64,000 bases of DNA from Pseudonocardia sp. 73-21 (GTDB lineage: Bacteria > Actinomycetota > Actinomycetes > Mycobacteriales > Pseudonocardiaceae), in the NCBI RefSeq assembly GCF_001899645.1, contig NZ_MKVV01000061.1, forward strand, positions 1-64,000. Reading direction: 5' to 3'. The translations under genes and the position numbers were made by a program. Positions 7,857-15,973 of this stretch are shown in pieces. Position 1 is the first letter of the stretch. Every line of letters starts with the position of its first letter. The notes under the pieces are model-generated. The model made no database searches. It had not been told where the DNA came from and worked only from the letters and a program-made list of their open reading frames with translations.

Positions 7857-8579
7857 ATGTGCGGTACCTGCGGTTGCGGCCCGGAGGTGACCACGGAGGC
7901 GACACGGAGGGTCGCCCTGGAGATCGACCTGCTGGCGAAGAACGACGACCGCGCCGTGGCCAACCGGCGCTGGCTCGCCGACAACGACGTGCTCGCGGTG
8001 AACCTGATGAGCTCCCCCGGCTCCGGCAAGACCACGCTGCTGGAGCGCACCATCCGCGACCTCGGCGACCATCTGTCGTGCGCCGTGCTGGAGGGCGACC
8101 AGGAGACCCTGCTCGACGCCGAGCGCATCGGGGCCACCGGGGCCCCGGTCGTCCAGATCAACACCGGGGCCGGCTGCCACCTCGACGCGGAGATGGTGGC
8201 CGACGGGGTGCGGCGGCTCGCTCCCGAACGAGGCTCGGTGCTGTTCGTGGAGAACGTCGGCAACCTGGTCTGCCCGGCCCTGTTCGACCTCGGCGAGGCC
8301 GCCCGCGTCGTGATCATGTCGGTGACCGAGGGAGCCGACAAGCCGCTCAAGTACCCGCACATGTTCCGCACCGCCGACCTGATGCTGGTGAACAAGGTCG
8401 ACCTGCTGCCCCATGTGGAGTTCGACGTGGCGCACTGCGTCGCCCACGCGCGGCGCGCCCGACCGGACGTCGAGGTGCTCGAGGTCTCCGCCACCCGGGG
8501 TGACGGGCTCGGGGCCTGGTACGACTGGTTACGTCACCGCCGGATCACCGGGGCCGGGCGGGGCAGGACCTTCTCGTAG
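7857..8579 (+). CDS. hypB: HypB GTPase, nickel insertion
   Basis: A 240-aa SIMIBI-class GTPase. The N-terminal MCGTCGCG (Cys2, Cys5, Cys7) is the high-affinity Ni site; the P-loop SSPGSGKTT has Lys58; the GTP-specificity motif NKVD lies near residue 182. There is no histidine-rich storage stretch. ATG 7857 starts one base after the hypA stop. It is the last gene of the operon; its final 46 nt overlap the 3' end of a convergent PadR gene, so the transcripts meet head-on. Confidence 0.95.
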   Translation: MCGTCGCGPEVTTEATRRVALEIDLLAKNDDRAVANRRWLADNDVLAVNLMSSPGSGKTTLLERTIRDLGDHLSCAVLEGDQETLLDAERIGATGAPVVQINTGAGCHLDAEMVADGVRRLAPERGSVLFVENVGNLVCPALFDLGEAARVVIMSVTEGADKPLKYPHMFRTADLMLVNKVDLLPHVEFDVAHCVAHARRARPDVEVLEVSATRGDGLGAWYDWLRHRRITGAGRGRTFS

Positions 8580-8890
8580 CGGTCGAGGAACAGGTGCAGC
8601 ACCGCGTGCACGTGTCGCAGGGCCTCGGCCTGCGCGTCCAGGCTGGCCAGCCCGGCGGAGGTCACGTGGTAGGTGCGCCGTGCCGGCCCGACGTCGGAGG
8701 TGAGCCACTCCGACCGCACCAGCCCCTGCTTCTCCATGGTCCGCAACGCCCGGTAGACACCGCCGGAGTCGCCGTCGCCGTCGTGCATGGGGCGCAGCCG
8801 TGACGCGAGCTCGTAGCCGTGGTCGGCGTGCTCGCCGAGGAGCAGCAGGAGGCACGGTTGCAGGAAGTTGCGCGGTTCGAGCTCGGCCAT
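8534..8890 (-). CDS. PadR-family transcriptional regulator
   Basis: A winged-helix regulator of about 118 aa from ATG 8890 (MAELEPRNFLQPCLLLLL). The N-terminal HTH shows the PadR pattern HGYELASRL, then GGVYRALRTMEKQGLV and a wing (GPARRTYHVTSAG). A longer start at 8959 would add 23 residues without family resemblance. It is convergent with hypB and overlaps it by 46 nt. A 7-bp inverted repeat lies 28-52 bp upstream and may be its own operator. Control of the hhy operon is possible but not shown. Confidence 0.85.
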   Translation of the reverse strand: MAELEPRNFLQPCLLLLLGEHADHGYELASRLRPMHDGDGDSGGVYRALRTMEKQGLVRSEWLTSDVGPARRTYHVTSAGLASLDAQAEALRHVHAVLHLFLDRYEKVLPRPAPVIRR

Positions 8891-8917
8891 CTCGGGCCCC
8901 CGGGTCGGCGGCATCGG

Positions 8918-8942
8918 TGGTGCCCCTCCGATGCTGGCACCA
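8918..8942 (-). promoter_or_regulatory. Candidate PadR operator
   Basis: Perfect 7-bp inverted repeat TGGTGCC (8918-8924) / GGCACCA (8936-8942) with an 11-nt spacer, just upstream of the PadR start at 8890. PadR proteins often autoregulate through such repeats. The rest of 8943-9037 shows nothing else clear. Confidence 0.35.
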
Positions 8943-9037
8943 CGTGACGGATGCCACAAGGTAACGCCGGGCTTCGCGCCACAGTGGACGCAGCCCGGTT
9001 CGCCGCGGGCGAGATCGGCATCGTCGGCACGTTCCTC

Positions 9038-9760
9038 TCAGGTCAGGTGATGACCGGCGCGGGCCAGCACCACCTCCGCCATCAGCAGATCGTGGGCAAA
9101 AGTGATCTTGAAGTTGCGCTCGTCCCCGGCGATCCAGCGGATCGGCAGGTCAGGAGCAAAACGTTGCATGCAGGACGCGGTGTCGGTACCCACGAATCCG
9201 CAGCGGGCGGCCTCCTCGTAGGCGGCCAGCAGCGGTGCGGCGCGGAAACCCTGTGGCGTCTGGACCGCGACGATCCCCTCCGGTGCCGGACCGTCGAGCG
9301 TGGTGCCGTCGGGCGCGGCGGCGGCCAGGTCGTCGCGGGGCAGCCCGGGCACCGCGCCGCCGGACCGCGCCGCCTCCAGCACGCCCGCCGCGAGGGCGCG
9401 GCTCATCAGCGGCCGCGCGCCGTCGTGGATGAGCACCGCGTCGACGGCACCGCCCCCGATCCGCGACGCGAGGTGGCGCAGGCCGGCCAGTTCGGACTCC
9501 TGCCGCGACGCCCCGCCCGTCACGATCTCGACGCCGTCGTGCTCGACCTCCTGGTCCACGACCCGGTCGACGAGGTCGCGGTCCGCGGCCCGGATCACGA
9601 GCACCACCGGCCCGATCTCCCGCATGGCCCCGAAGGTGTTGAGCGACCACGAGATGACCGAGCGGCCGGCGAGCGGCAGGTAGACCTTGTTCAGCTCGCC
9701 ACCGACACGGGTCCCGCTGCCGCCGGCGAGCACGATGGCCGCCGCTCGTCCGTTGCGCAC
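9038..9760 (-). CDS. ispD: IspD-family cytidylyltransferase (MEP or ribitol-phosphate cytidylyltransferase)
   Basis: A 240-aa nucleotidyltransferase that activates 2-C-methylerythritol 4-phosphate, or a related polyol phosphate, with CTP. The N-terminal motif IVLAGGSGTRVGG is present, with N24-K25 where canonical IspD has Pro-Lys. The family signature VLIHDGARPL and the C-terminal GDERNFKITFAHDLL (usual GxxxNxKxTxxxDL) are intact. GTG 9760 is chosen because it gives the family length; the open frame continues upstream without homology. The N-K variant and the absence of ispF nearby leave open a TarI/CDP-ribitol role rather than the housekeeping isoprenoid enzyme. Confidence 0.85.
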   Translation of the reverse strand: MRNGRAAAIVLAGGSGTRVGGELNKVYLPLAGRSVISWSLNTFGAMREIGPVVLVIRAADRDLVDRVVDQEVEHDGVEIVTGGASRQESELAGLRHLASRIGGGAVDAVLIHDGARPLMSRALAAGVLEAARSGGAVPGLPRDDLAAAAPDGTTLDGPAPEGIVAVQTPQGFRAAPLLAAYEEAARCGFVGTDTASCMQRFAPDLPIRWIAGDERNFKITFAHDLLMAEVVLARAGHHLT

Positions 9761-9979
9761 CTGGCCATTCCACCCGGTGCGTGCCGCGCGCGCCGCCACG
9801 GGGTCACCGCGGCGCACGTCACTGCCGGCCGCCGGGTCGTCGCACAGCCGCTGCATGCGGGCGCCATCGCCGCGTCCGGTCGTGGCCGTCGGTGGCGGGT
9901 TGGCCGGTCGACCGCCGCGGCCGAGAGGTGCCCGGCGCGGAGGTGGCCCCGACCCCTGAGGAGGTGCGATCGTGGCCAC

Positions 9980-10354
9980 GTGACGCTGGAGCCGGTGCCG
10001 GAGCTGTCCGTCCTCGACCTGCCGGCCGGCAGGTCGACCGAGGTCCTGCACGAGCCGGGCGGGCGCGTCGAAGGCACGACCTGTGCCGTGGACCCCGACC
10101 CCGACGGGCCGGTGAGCACTTCGCGTCGCCGCGCGGCGGAGCACGGCGCCGACAAGCCGCTCGCGTTCCTCGGACCGGACACCGGGCCGCCCCCGCTCCG
10201 ACGCGGCACGACCCGTGGCAGCCGGCCCTGCGAACGGCTCGTCGGGATCGTGGGGCCGGCCGGTCGGGTGTGCGGCGAGGCCGCCGGCGACCCGCTGCTG
10301 GCCCCGGACGCCGCGCCGGCGCGGGACCGGGTGCGGGAGATGACCCCGTGCTGA
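9980..10354 (+). CDS. Hypothetical protein, 124 aa, coupled to the CDGSH gene
   Basis: From GTG 9980 the frame has strong G/C third-position bias and ends with a 7-nt overlap on the CDGSH gene. The protein is Pro/Arg/Gly-rich (LPAGRSTEVLHEPGGRVEG, RVCGEAAGDPLLAPDAAP) with no domain I recognise. An AGGAGG at 9959-9964 is better placed for a GTG at 9972 that opens only a 3-codon frame, so the start is uncertain. It may be a degraded remnant of a gene once paired with the CDGSH protein. The reading is supported only by codon bias and overlap. Confidence 0.35.
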   Translation: MTLEPVPELSVLDLPAGRSTEVLHEPGGRVEGTTCAVDPDPDGPVSTSRRRAAEHGADKPLAFLGPDTGPPPLRRGTTRGSRPCERLVGIVGPAGRVCGEAAGDPLLAPDAAPARDRVREMTPC

Positions 10355-10725
10355 TCCGCGTCACGCCGGGGGGCCCCTACCTCGTGTCGGGAGGCGTGCC
10401 GCTCACCCACGGGTCCGACGTCGTCCCGACCGGCGAGGTCTACACGCTGTGCCGGTGCGGCGGGTCGTCGCGCAAGCCGTTCTGCGACAGCACCCACCGC
10501 CGGATCGGGGTCGACGACGACGGCACGGCCGACGGTCCCGGCTGCGACCCGGGCACCGACGCGGGCCCGGGCATCGAGGTGCACGACGCCGGCCCCCTCG
10601 CCGTCACCGGCGTGGTCCTGCAGCACGCGGACGGCTCGACCGCGCCGCACGGGCGCTACGCGCTCTGCCGCTGCGGCGCCTCGCGCACGAAGCCGTTCTG
10701 CGACGGTGGCCACTGCTCGCCGTGA
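10348..10725 (+). CDS. CDGSH iron-sulfur protein with two clusters
   Basis: A 125-aa protein with two mitoNEET-type motifs. First: C35-R-C37, C46 and H50 (CRCGGSSRKPFCDSTH). Second: C107, C109, C118 and H122 (CRCGASRTKPFCDGGH). Each 3-Cys/1-His set binds a [2Fe-2S] cluster, so one chain should hold two clusters, as in Miner2-like and bacterial tandem CDGSH proteins. GTG 10348 overlaps the upstream ORF by 7 nt. It has no signal or membrane segment and so is a cytosolic redox or FeS-transfer protein; its partner is unknown. Confidence 0.9.
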   Translation: MLIRVTPGGPYLVSGGVPLTHGSDVVPTGEVYTLCRCGGSSRKPFCDSTHRRIGVDDDGTADGPGCDPGTDAGPGIEVHDAGPLAVTGVVLQHADGSTAPHGRYALCRCGASRTKPFCDGGHCSP

Positions 10726-10768
10726 CGTGCGCGGCGCCGGTTCGACGATCACCCGCTCGAGGCGCAGG

Positions 10769-11452
10769 ATGGGAGGCATGACACAGAGGTGGGGTGTGGA
10801 GCTCGCGATCGTCGTGCTGTTCGCGGCCGTCCTCGTGTCCACCGTCGTCTTCTTCCGGGCCGGTGAGCCCCGGGTCGGGCCGCGTCCGCGGGTGATGATC
10901 ACCGGGCTGGTGACGGTGCTCGGCGTGGCCGCGTTCCTGGTCGGGTGGACGGTGTCGGCCCCGCCCGCCGACACGGTGGTGGCCGAGGCCCGGCCGGGCC
11001 CACCGCTGCCGACCGTGGTCGTGGTGCCGAGGTCCACGGACGTGCCCACCAGCACCGTCGCCGCTCCGGCCCCGGTCGCCCCGGCGCAGGCGGCGGCCGT
11101 CGCGGTCCCGCGGAGGGTGGTCCGCACGACGGCGGTGCGCCCGGCCCCGGTGGTGCGCGCACCAGCCGCCGCCGCACCGGCCGTCCCCCCGGCACCCGTC
11201 GTCCCGGCGGCCGTCGTCACCACCCCGGCCGTCCCCGCCCCGACCACCGCCGCGCCCGCCCCGATCGTGGAGGGCACCCCCGCACCGACGAGCGGGCCTG
11301 GGCCGACCAGCGACCCGATCCGCACCCGCACGTCGTGGCCCACCCCGACACCGACGGTCACCCCGACACCGAGCGTCACGACCACGCCGGTGGTCACCGG
11401 GACGACCAGCGCGAGCGCGACACCGCCGACAAGCACCACCACCTCGGGCTGA
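10769..11452 (+). CDS. Low-complexity Pro/Ala/Val/Thr-rich membrane protein
   Basis: About 227 aa. Two transmembrane helices (VELAIVVLFAAVLVSTVVFF and VMITGLVTVLGVAAFLVGW) are followed by about 150 residues of Pro/Ala/Val/Thr low complexity ending TSTTTSG, probably an extracytoplasmic wall-spanning stalk. ATG 10769 is used; ATG 10778 is nearly as good, with GGGAGG between them. No catalytic domain. It sits between a CDGSH protein and an SDR without overlap, so it is probably its own transcript. Function unknown. Confidence 0.7.
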   Translation: MGGMTQRWGVELAIVVLFAAVLVSTVVFFRAGEPRVGPRPRVMITGLVTVLGVAAFLVGWTVSAPPADTVVAEARPGPPLPTVVVVPRSTDVPTSTVAAPAPVAPAQAAAVAVPRRVVRTTAVRPAPVVRAPAAAAPAVPPAPVVPAAVVTTPAVPAPTTAAPAPIVEGTPAPTSGPGPTSDPIRTRTSWPTPTPTVTPTPSVTTTPVVTGTTSASATPPTSTTTSG

Positions 11453-11520
11453 CCGGACATTCCACGCCCTGACGGTCCGCTGTGCGACGGCCCGTCGACC
11501 GATCCGTATCGTGACCATCC

Positions 11521-12414
11521 ATGAGCAGGTGGACCGCTGCGGACATCCCGCGCCAGGACGGACGCACGTTCGTCGTCACGGGCGCGAACAGCGGGCTGGG
11601 CCTCGTCACCTGCCGGGAGCTCGCCCGCGCCGGCGCGCACGTCGTGATGGCCTGCCGCGACGTGGCCAAGGGACAGAAGGCCGCCGCGGATCTGACCGGT
11701 TCGGTGGAGGTCCGCCCGCTCGACCTCGCCGATCTGGCGTCGGTCCGGGCCTTCGCCGCGGAGCTCGACGGGCCCGTCGACGTCCTGGTCAACAACGCCG
11801 GGGTGATGGGGGTGCCGCGCGGCCGCACCGCCGACGGGTTCGAGACGCAGTTCGGCACCAACCACCTGGGCCACTTCGCGCTCACCGGGCTGCTGCTGCC
11901 CCGCATCACCGACCGGGTGGTGACGCTGTCCAGCTCGTTGCACCGCCTCGGCCGCATCCACCTCGACGACCTCAACACCGAGCGCCGGCCCTACGAGCGC
12001 TGGCTCGCCTACGGCCAGTCCAAACTCGCGAACCTGATGTTCGCCTACGAGCTGCAGCACCGGTTCGTCGCCGCCCGGTCGCTGCTGCGCTCCATGGCCG
12101 CCCACCCGGGTTACGCCGCCACCAACCTGCAGTCGCACACCGGCACGTTCCAGGACACGATCCTGGCCGTCGGCAACCGGCTCCTCGCCCAGTCGGCCGA
12201 CGCCGGCGCGCTCCCCACGCTGTACGCGGCCACCGTCGCCGACCTGCCCGGCGGCACGTTCGTCGGCCCCGACGGCCTCGGCGAGAGCCGCGGCCACCCG
12301 CGGCCGGTGGGTTCCACCGGCGCGTCACACGACCCCGCGGTGCAGCGGGCCCTGTGGGCGCGCTCCGAGGAGCTCACGGGCGTGCGCTTCGACCTGGCCG
12401 GGACGTCGGCGTGA
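11521..12414 (+). CDS. SDR-family oxidoreductase (retinol-dehydrogenase-like)
   Basis: A 297-aa classical short-chain dehydrogenase. Cofactor motif TGANSGLG at residues 20-27, NNAG near 92, active-site Y164-x-x-x-K168 (YGQSK) and an SSSLH serine near 143. The subgroup resembles the retinol dehydrogenase/WWOX-like SDRs common in actinobacteria that act on lipophilic alcohols or ketones. NADP is likely but not proven. It is 103 bp upstream of the LCP gene, with no overlap on either side. The substrate cannot be assigned. Confidence 0.9.
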   Translation: MSRWTAADIPRQDGRTFVVTGANSGLGLVTCRELARAGAHVVMACRDVAKGQKAAADLTGSVEVRPLDLADLASVRAFAAELDGPVDVLVNNAGVMGVPRGRTADGFETQFGTNHLGHFALTGLLLPRITDRVVTLSSSLHRLGRIHLDDLNTERRPYERWLAYGQSKLANLMFAYELQHRFVAARSLLRSMAAHPGYAATNLQSHTGTFQDTILAVGNRLLAQSADAGALPTLYAATVADLPGGTFVGPDGLGESRGHPRPVGSTGASHDPAVQRALWARSEELTGVRFDLAGTSA

Positions 12415-12517
12415 TCGTCACTCCCAGTAGGCTCCCGTCGGTCTCACCGCCGAGTCCTGGATTGCCCTGTTCCCGACCGACGCAGATTCGTGACCGACGC
12501 AGGGGAGGTCGACCTCC

Positions 12518-14503
12518 GTGGACGAGTACGGCGTAGCCGGCCGCCGGCCCGGCGGCCCGCCGCAGCAGCCGTGGCCGCGCCGCGCCGAGCGCGATCCCGG
12601 CCCCGCCGTGCCGCGGCGGCCCCGGCGGGCGGAGCCCCGCGCGTGGATCGACGACCCCACCCGTCCGGTGCCGCCGCGCCGGCCGTCGGAGTCGTCCGCG
12701 CCGTCCACGCCGTCCACGCCGTCCACGCCGTCCACGCCGTCCGCGCCGCGCGAGCCGCGCCGGGAGCCGCAGCGCCCGGACCCCGCCCGCCGCGGCGCCG
12801 AGCCGCGTCGCGCCACCCCTCCCGCAACGGGCCGGGGCCGCACCGACGTGCCCCGCAACCGGCCCCCGCGGGTCGAGCCCCCGACGCGGCCGGTGCCCCG
12901 CACACCGGCCCCGGCCGGTGTGGCGGCCGCCACCACCGCCGTACCGATGTCCAAGGCCACCCGGGCCGAGGAACGCCCCACCTCGCCGCCGGTCCCGCGG
13001 CGCAGCGTCAACCGCGCCACGCCGCGCGGACGCGCCCGCTCCCCGCGCACGCTCGGCACCGCACTGCTCGCCACCGCCGCGTCCACGATCATCCCGGGAT
13101 CCGGTCACCTCATGCTGCGCAGGCGGCAGACCGGCGGGCTGATCCTGGCCGTGTTCGTGCTCGCCCTCGCCGCGATCGCGATCTTCGGCCTCACCGCGGG
13201 CAAGACCGCGCTGCTCGAGAACGCGCTGTCCACGCGGGTGCTGGTGATCGCGTCGGTCGGGCTGGTCGTGGCCGCACTGGCGTGGATCACCGTCATCGTG
13301 CGCACCTACCTGATCGCGCGCCCGCGGGGTCTCGACGTGGGCCGCCAGATCCTCGGCGTCGGCGTCGTCACCGTGCTGTGCCTGGGGATCGCGGCGCCGT
13401 TCGGGTTCGCCGCCAACCTCGCCAACTCCCAGCGCAACCTGCTCGACAACCTGTTCACCGGAGGCGGCGGCACGTCCGCGGCCGAGGCCATCGCCAAGCC
13501 GCGCCTGAACGTCCTGCTCGTCGGCAGCGACGCGGGACCGGACCGCACCGGCGCCCGCACCGACACGATGATGATGGCCAGCATCGACACGAAGTCCGGT
13601 CGGACCACGCTGTTCTCGCTGCCCCGCAACATCGGCTACGCGCAGTTCCCGCCCGGGTCGCCGATGGCCAAGCAGTTCCCCACCGGCTTCCACGACAAGG
13701 CCGACCCGCTGTCGGGCAACTACCTGCTCAACGCCGTCTACGCGTGGGGGCTCGACCACCCGACCGAGGCCCCGGACACCCCCACGTCCAACAAGGGCCT
13801 CAACCTCCTGCACCAGACCGTCGCCTACATGCTCGGCGTCGACCTCGACTACTACGTCGAGGTCAACATGGCCGGCTTCTCGTCGATCATCGACGCGCTC
13901 GGCGGCGTCACCATCGACGTCGGGCCGGTCCCGCTGCCCATCGGCGGCGTGCTGCCCGACGGCCAGCACGTCAAGCCCGACGGCTACGTGCCCGCCGGCG
14001 TCCAGCACCTCGACGGCAACCAGGCGCTGTGGTTCGCCCGCTCCCGCCGCGACTCCGACGACTACTCCCGCATGGGCCGCCAGCGCTGCCTGCTGCAGAC
14101 GATCCTCAAGCAGAAGAGCCCGACCGACGTCCTCACGAACTTCCAGGGCATCGCGGCGGCCACCACCGACAGCGTGGCCACCAACATCCCGCAGGAGGTG
14201 CTGCCGCAGCTCGCGAAGCTGGCCGGCGAGCAGTCGGTGGCGCTCGACAGCGTGGCGTTCGACCCGAACCTGCCCGACCCCAACGAGAAGGACGGCAAGT
14301 TCAACACCAGCCACGTCGACGTGGACTACATGCGGCAGGTGGTGCAGAACGCCATCACCGCGCCGCCGCCCGCGGCCGCCCCGGTCCCGACGGTCGCACC
14401 GACCACCACGCCGAAGGCCACGAAGAGGACCAGCGCGTCGGCGTCGGCGTCGGCGGCCCCGACCAGCGCGGCCCCCGAGTCCCTGGCGGCGAGCTGCGGC
14501 TGA
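12518..14503 (+). CDS. LytR-CpsA-Psr (LCP) family cell-wall glycopolymer ligase
   Basis: A 661-aa membrane enzyme that transfers lipid-linked glycopolymers (arabinogalactan or teichoic-type) to peptidoglycan. GTG 12518 has GGGGAGG 9 nt upstream. Residues 1-180 are a disordered Pro/Arg-rich cytoplasmic arm with a 9-bp DNA repeat. Three hydrophobic helices lie at roughly 190-300. The LCP domain begins near residue 328 with NVLLVGSDAGPDRTGARTDTMM and continues through FSLPRNIG and DALGGVTIDV. The tail is Pro/Thr/Ala/Ser-rich. Three predicted helices instead of one is unusual for LCP proteins. Confidence 0.92.
   Translation: MDEYGVAGRRPGGPPQQPWPRRAERDPGPAVPRRPRRAEPRAWIDDPTRPVPPRRPSESSAPSTPSTPSTPSTPSAPREPRREPQRPDPARRGAEPRRATPPATGRGRTDVPRNRPPRVEPPTRPVPRTPAPAGVAAATTAVPMSKATRAEERPTSPPVPRRSVNRATPRGRARSPRTLGTALLATAASTIIPGSGHLMLRRRQTGGLILAVFVLALAAIAIFGLTAGKTALLENALSTRVLVIASVGLVVAALAWITVIVRTYLIARPRGLDVGRQILGVGVVTVLCLGIAAPFGFAANLANSQRNLLDNLFTGGGGTSAAEAIAKPRLNVLLVGSDAGPDRTGARTDTMMMASIDTKSGRTTLFSLPRNIGYAQFPPGSPMAKQFPTGFHDKADPLSGNYLLNAVYAWGLDHPTEAPDTPTSNKGLNLLHQTVAYMLGVDLDYYVEVNMAGFSSIIDALGGVTIDVGPVPLPIGGVLPDGQHVKPDGYVPAGVQHLDGNQALWFARSRRDSDDYSRMGRQRCLLQTILKQKSPTDVLTNFQGIAAATTDSVATNIPQEVLPQLAKLAGEQSVALDSVAFDPNLPDPNEKDGKFNTSHVDVDYMRQVVQNAITAPPPAAAPVPTVAPTTTPKATKRTSASASASAAPTSAAPESLAASCG
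12701..12745 (+). repeat. Five tandem 9-bp units inside the LCP gene
   Basis: CCGTCCACG is repeated four times in perfect tandem (12701-12736), followed by the one-base variant CCGTCCGCG, encoding a Thr-Pro-Ser run in the disordered cytoplasmic arm. Being a multiple of three, slippage would change arm length without a frameshift. Confidence 0.9.
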
Positions 14504-14522
14504 AGCCGCTATACATCGTCAG

Positions 14523-15833
14523 ATGCACGACTCCACCGTCACCGCCGACGAGCGGCTCGTCGAAGCCGCAACGCGCAGGGCGAGCCGTCGGCTGCTGCCC
14601 CTGCTGATGCTGCTGTACTTCGTCAACTACCTCGACCGCGTCAACATCGGGTTCGCCGGGCCCAACGGCATGAACGCCGAGCTGGGCCTGTCGGCCACCC
14701 TGTTCGGCGTCGCCGCCGGGGTGTTCTTCATCGGCTACCTGATCCTGGAGGTGCCCAGCAACCTGCTGCTGCACCGCTTCGGGGCCCGCCGCTGGATCGC
14801 GCGCATCCTCGTCACCTGGGGGATCGTCGCGACCGTCATGGCGTTCACCCCGAACGCCGGTGTGCTGATCGCGCTGCGGTTCCTGCTCGGGGTGGCCGAG
14901 GCGGGCTTCTTCCCCGGCATCATCCTGTACCTGACGTACTGGTTCCCGGCCGCGCAGCGGGCCCGGGCCACCGCCTGGTTCATGGCCGCGATCCCGATCT
15001 CGACGGCGCTGGGCGCGGTCGTCTCCACGGTGGTCATCCAGAACGCCGACGGGCTGTTCGGCCTGAGCGGCTGGCGGGTGATGTTCCTGGTGGAGGGCAT
15101 CCCGGCGGTCCTGCTGGCCGTCGTGGTCTGGTTCCTCATGACCGACCGGCCCGCCCAGGCGGCCTGGATGCCGACCGACGAACGTGACGCGCTGGAGCGC
15201 CGGCTGGCCGCGGAGGCGGCTGAGGCGGCGCAGACCGGGCCGCCGTCGGTGCTCGCGGCACTGCGCAGCCCCCGGGTGCTCGCACTCGCCTGGGTCTACT
15301 TCGGCATCGTGTACGGCCTGTACGCGCTGGGCTTCTTCCTGCCGACCATCATCAAAGGCTTCGCGACGCAGTACGGCACCACGTTCACGACGGTGGGGTC
15401 CGGCCTGGTCAACGCCGTCCCGTACGTCGTCGGGCTCGTCGTGATGATCCTCTGGACGCGCCGGGCGACGAGCCCGGCCATCCGGGTCGGCGTGCCCGCG
15501 CTCGTCGGCGGCCTGGCGATCCCCGTGGCGCTGTACCTGTCCGACCCGTGGCTCGCGATGGTTGCGGTGACGGTGTGCGCCTGCGGCGTGCTCGCCGCCC
15601 TGCCCGGCTTCTGGTCGCTGCCGACGGCGTACCTGACGGGCGCGGCGGCCGCTGCCGGGATCGCGCTCGTCAACGCGCTCGGCAACCTCTCCGGCTTCGT
15701 CGCGCCCTACGTCACCGGCGCGCTCTCGGACGCCACCGGCAGCAACCGCCTGGGCCTGTGGATCGTCGGGATCTGCATGGTGTCGGCCGCTGCGGTGACG
15801 TGGGGGCTGGCGCGGTCGGGCCGCGAGGCATGA
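14523..15833 (+). CDS. MFS transporter, anion:cation symporter (ACS) family
   Basis: A 436-aa, 12-helix permease. The opening FVNYLDRVNIGFAG is the ACS-family helix-1 signature (tartrate, phthalate, hexuronate and 4-hydroxyphenylacetate uptake). The loop between helices 6 and 7 is at about residues 200-240. TATACA at 14510-14515 sits 7 nt before the ATG and there is no Shine-Dalgarno, so a leaderless transcript is likely. It is convergent with the response regulator, with a hairpin between them. The substrate is probably a carboxylate; no catabolic genes nearby define it. Confidence 0.9.
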   Translation: MHDSTVTADERLVEAATRRASRRLLPLLMLLYFVNYLDRVNIGFAGPNGMNAELGLSATLFGVAAGVFFIGYLILEVPSNLLLHRFGARRWIARILVTWGIVATVMAFTPNAGVLIALRFLLGVAEAGFFPGIILYLTYWFPAAQRARATAWFMAAIPISTALGAVVSTVVIQNADGLFGLSGWRVMFLVEGIPAVLLAVVVWFLMTDRPAQAAWMPTDERDALERRLAAEAAEAAQTGPPSVLAALRSPRVLALAWVYFGIVYGLYALGFFLPTIIKGFATQYGTTFTTVGSGLVNAVPYVVGLVVMILWTRRATSPAIRVGVPALVGGLAIPVALYLSDPWLAMVAVTVCACGVLAALPGFWSLPTAYLTGAAAAAGIALVNALGNLSGFVAPYVTGALSDATGSNRLGLWIVGICMVSAAAVTWGLARSGREA

Positions 15834-15874
15834 TCGCGCCCGGCGCCGCCGGCTCGACGTCGCAGCGCGTCGTG

Positions 15875-15926
15875 CACCTCGCAGCCCGCCGGCGCGCTGC
15901 GAGGTGACACCACGTGCTGCGAGGTG
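15875..15926. terminator. Hairpin between convergent MFS and response-regulator genes
   Basis: CACCTCGCAGC (15875-15885) pairs perfectly with GCTGCGAGGTG (15896-15906). A second exact copy of the right arm follows at 15916-15926, so two alternative hairpins are possible. It is placed 42 bp after the MFS stop and 48 bp from the regulator stop, fitting a bidirectional terminator without a T-tract. Confidence 0.6.
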
Positions 15927-15973
15927 GAGAAACAGGCCTCGGACTTGCTCATCGGCCTGGACACGGGTGACAC

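Noticed and set aside
1..8579. hypD and hypE within the window
   Set aside because: I looked for HypD cysteine motifs and the HypE C-terminal PRIC but found neither; they are probably beyond hypF at the left edge or elsewhere.
9691..12297. Long minus-strand open frame over the CDGSH, membrane-protein and SDR genes
   Set aside because: Low-complexity shadow opposite three genes with clear codon bias and motifs on the plus strand.
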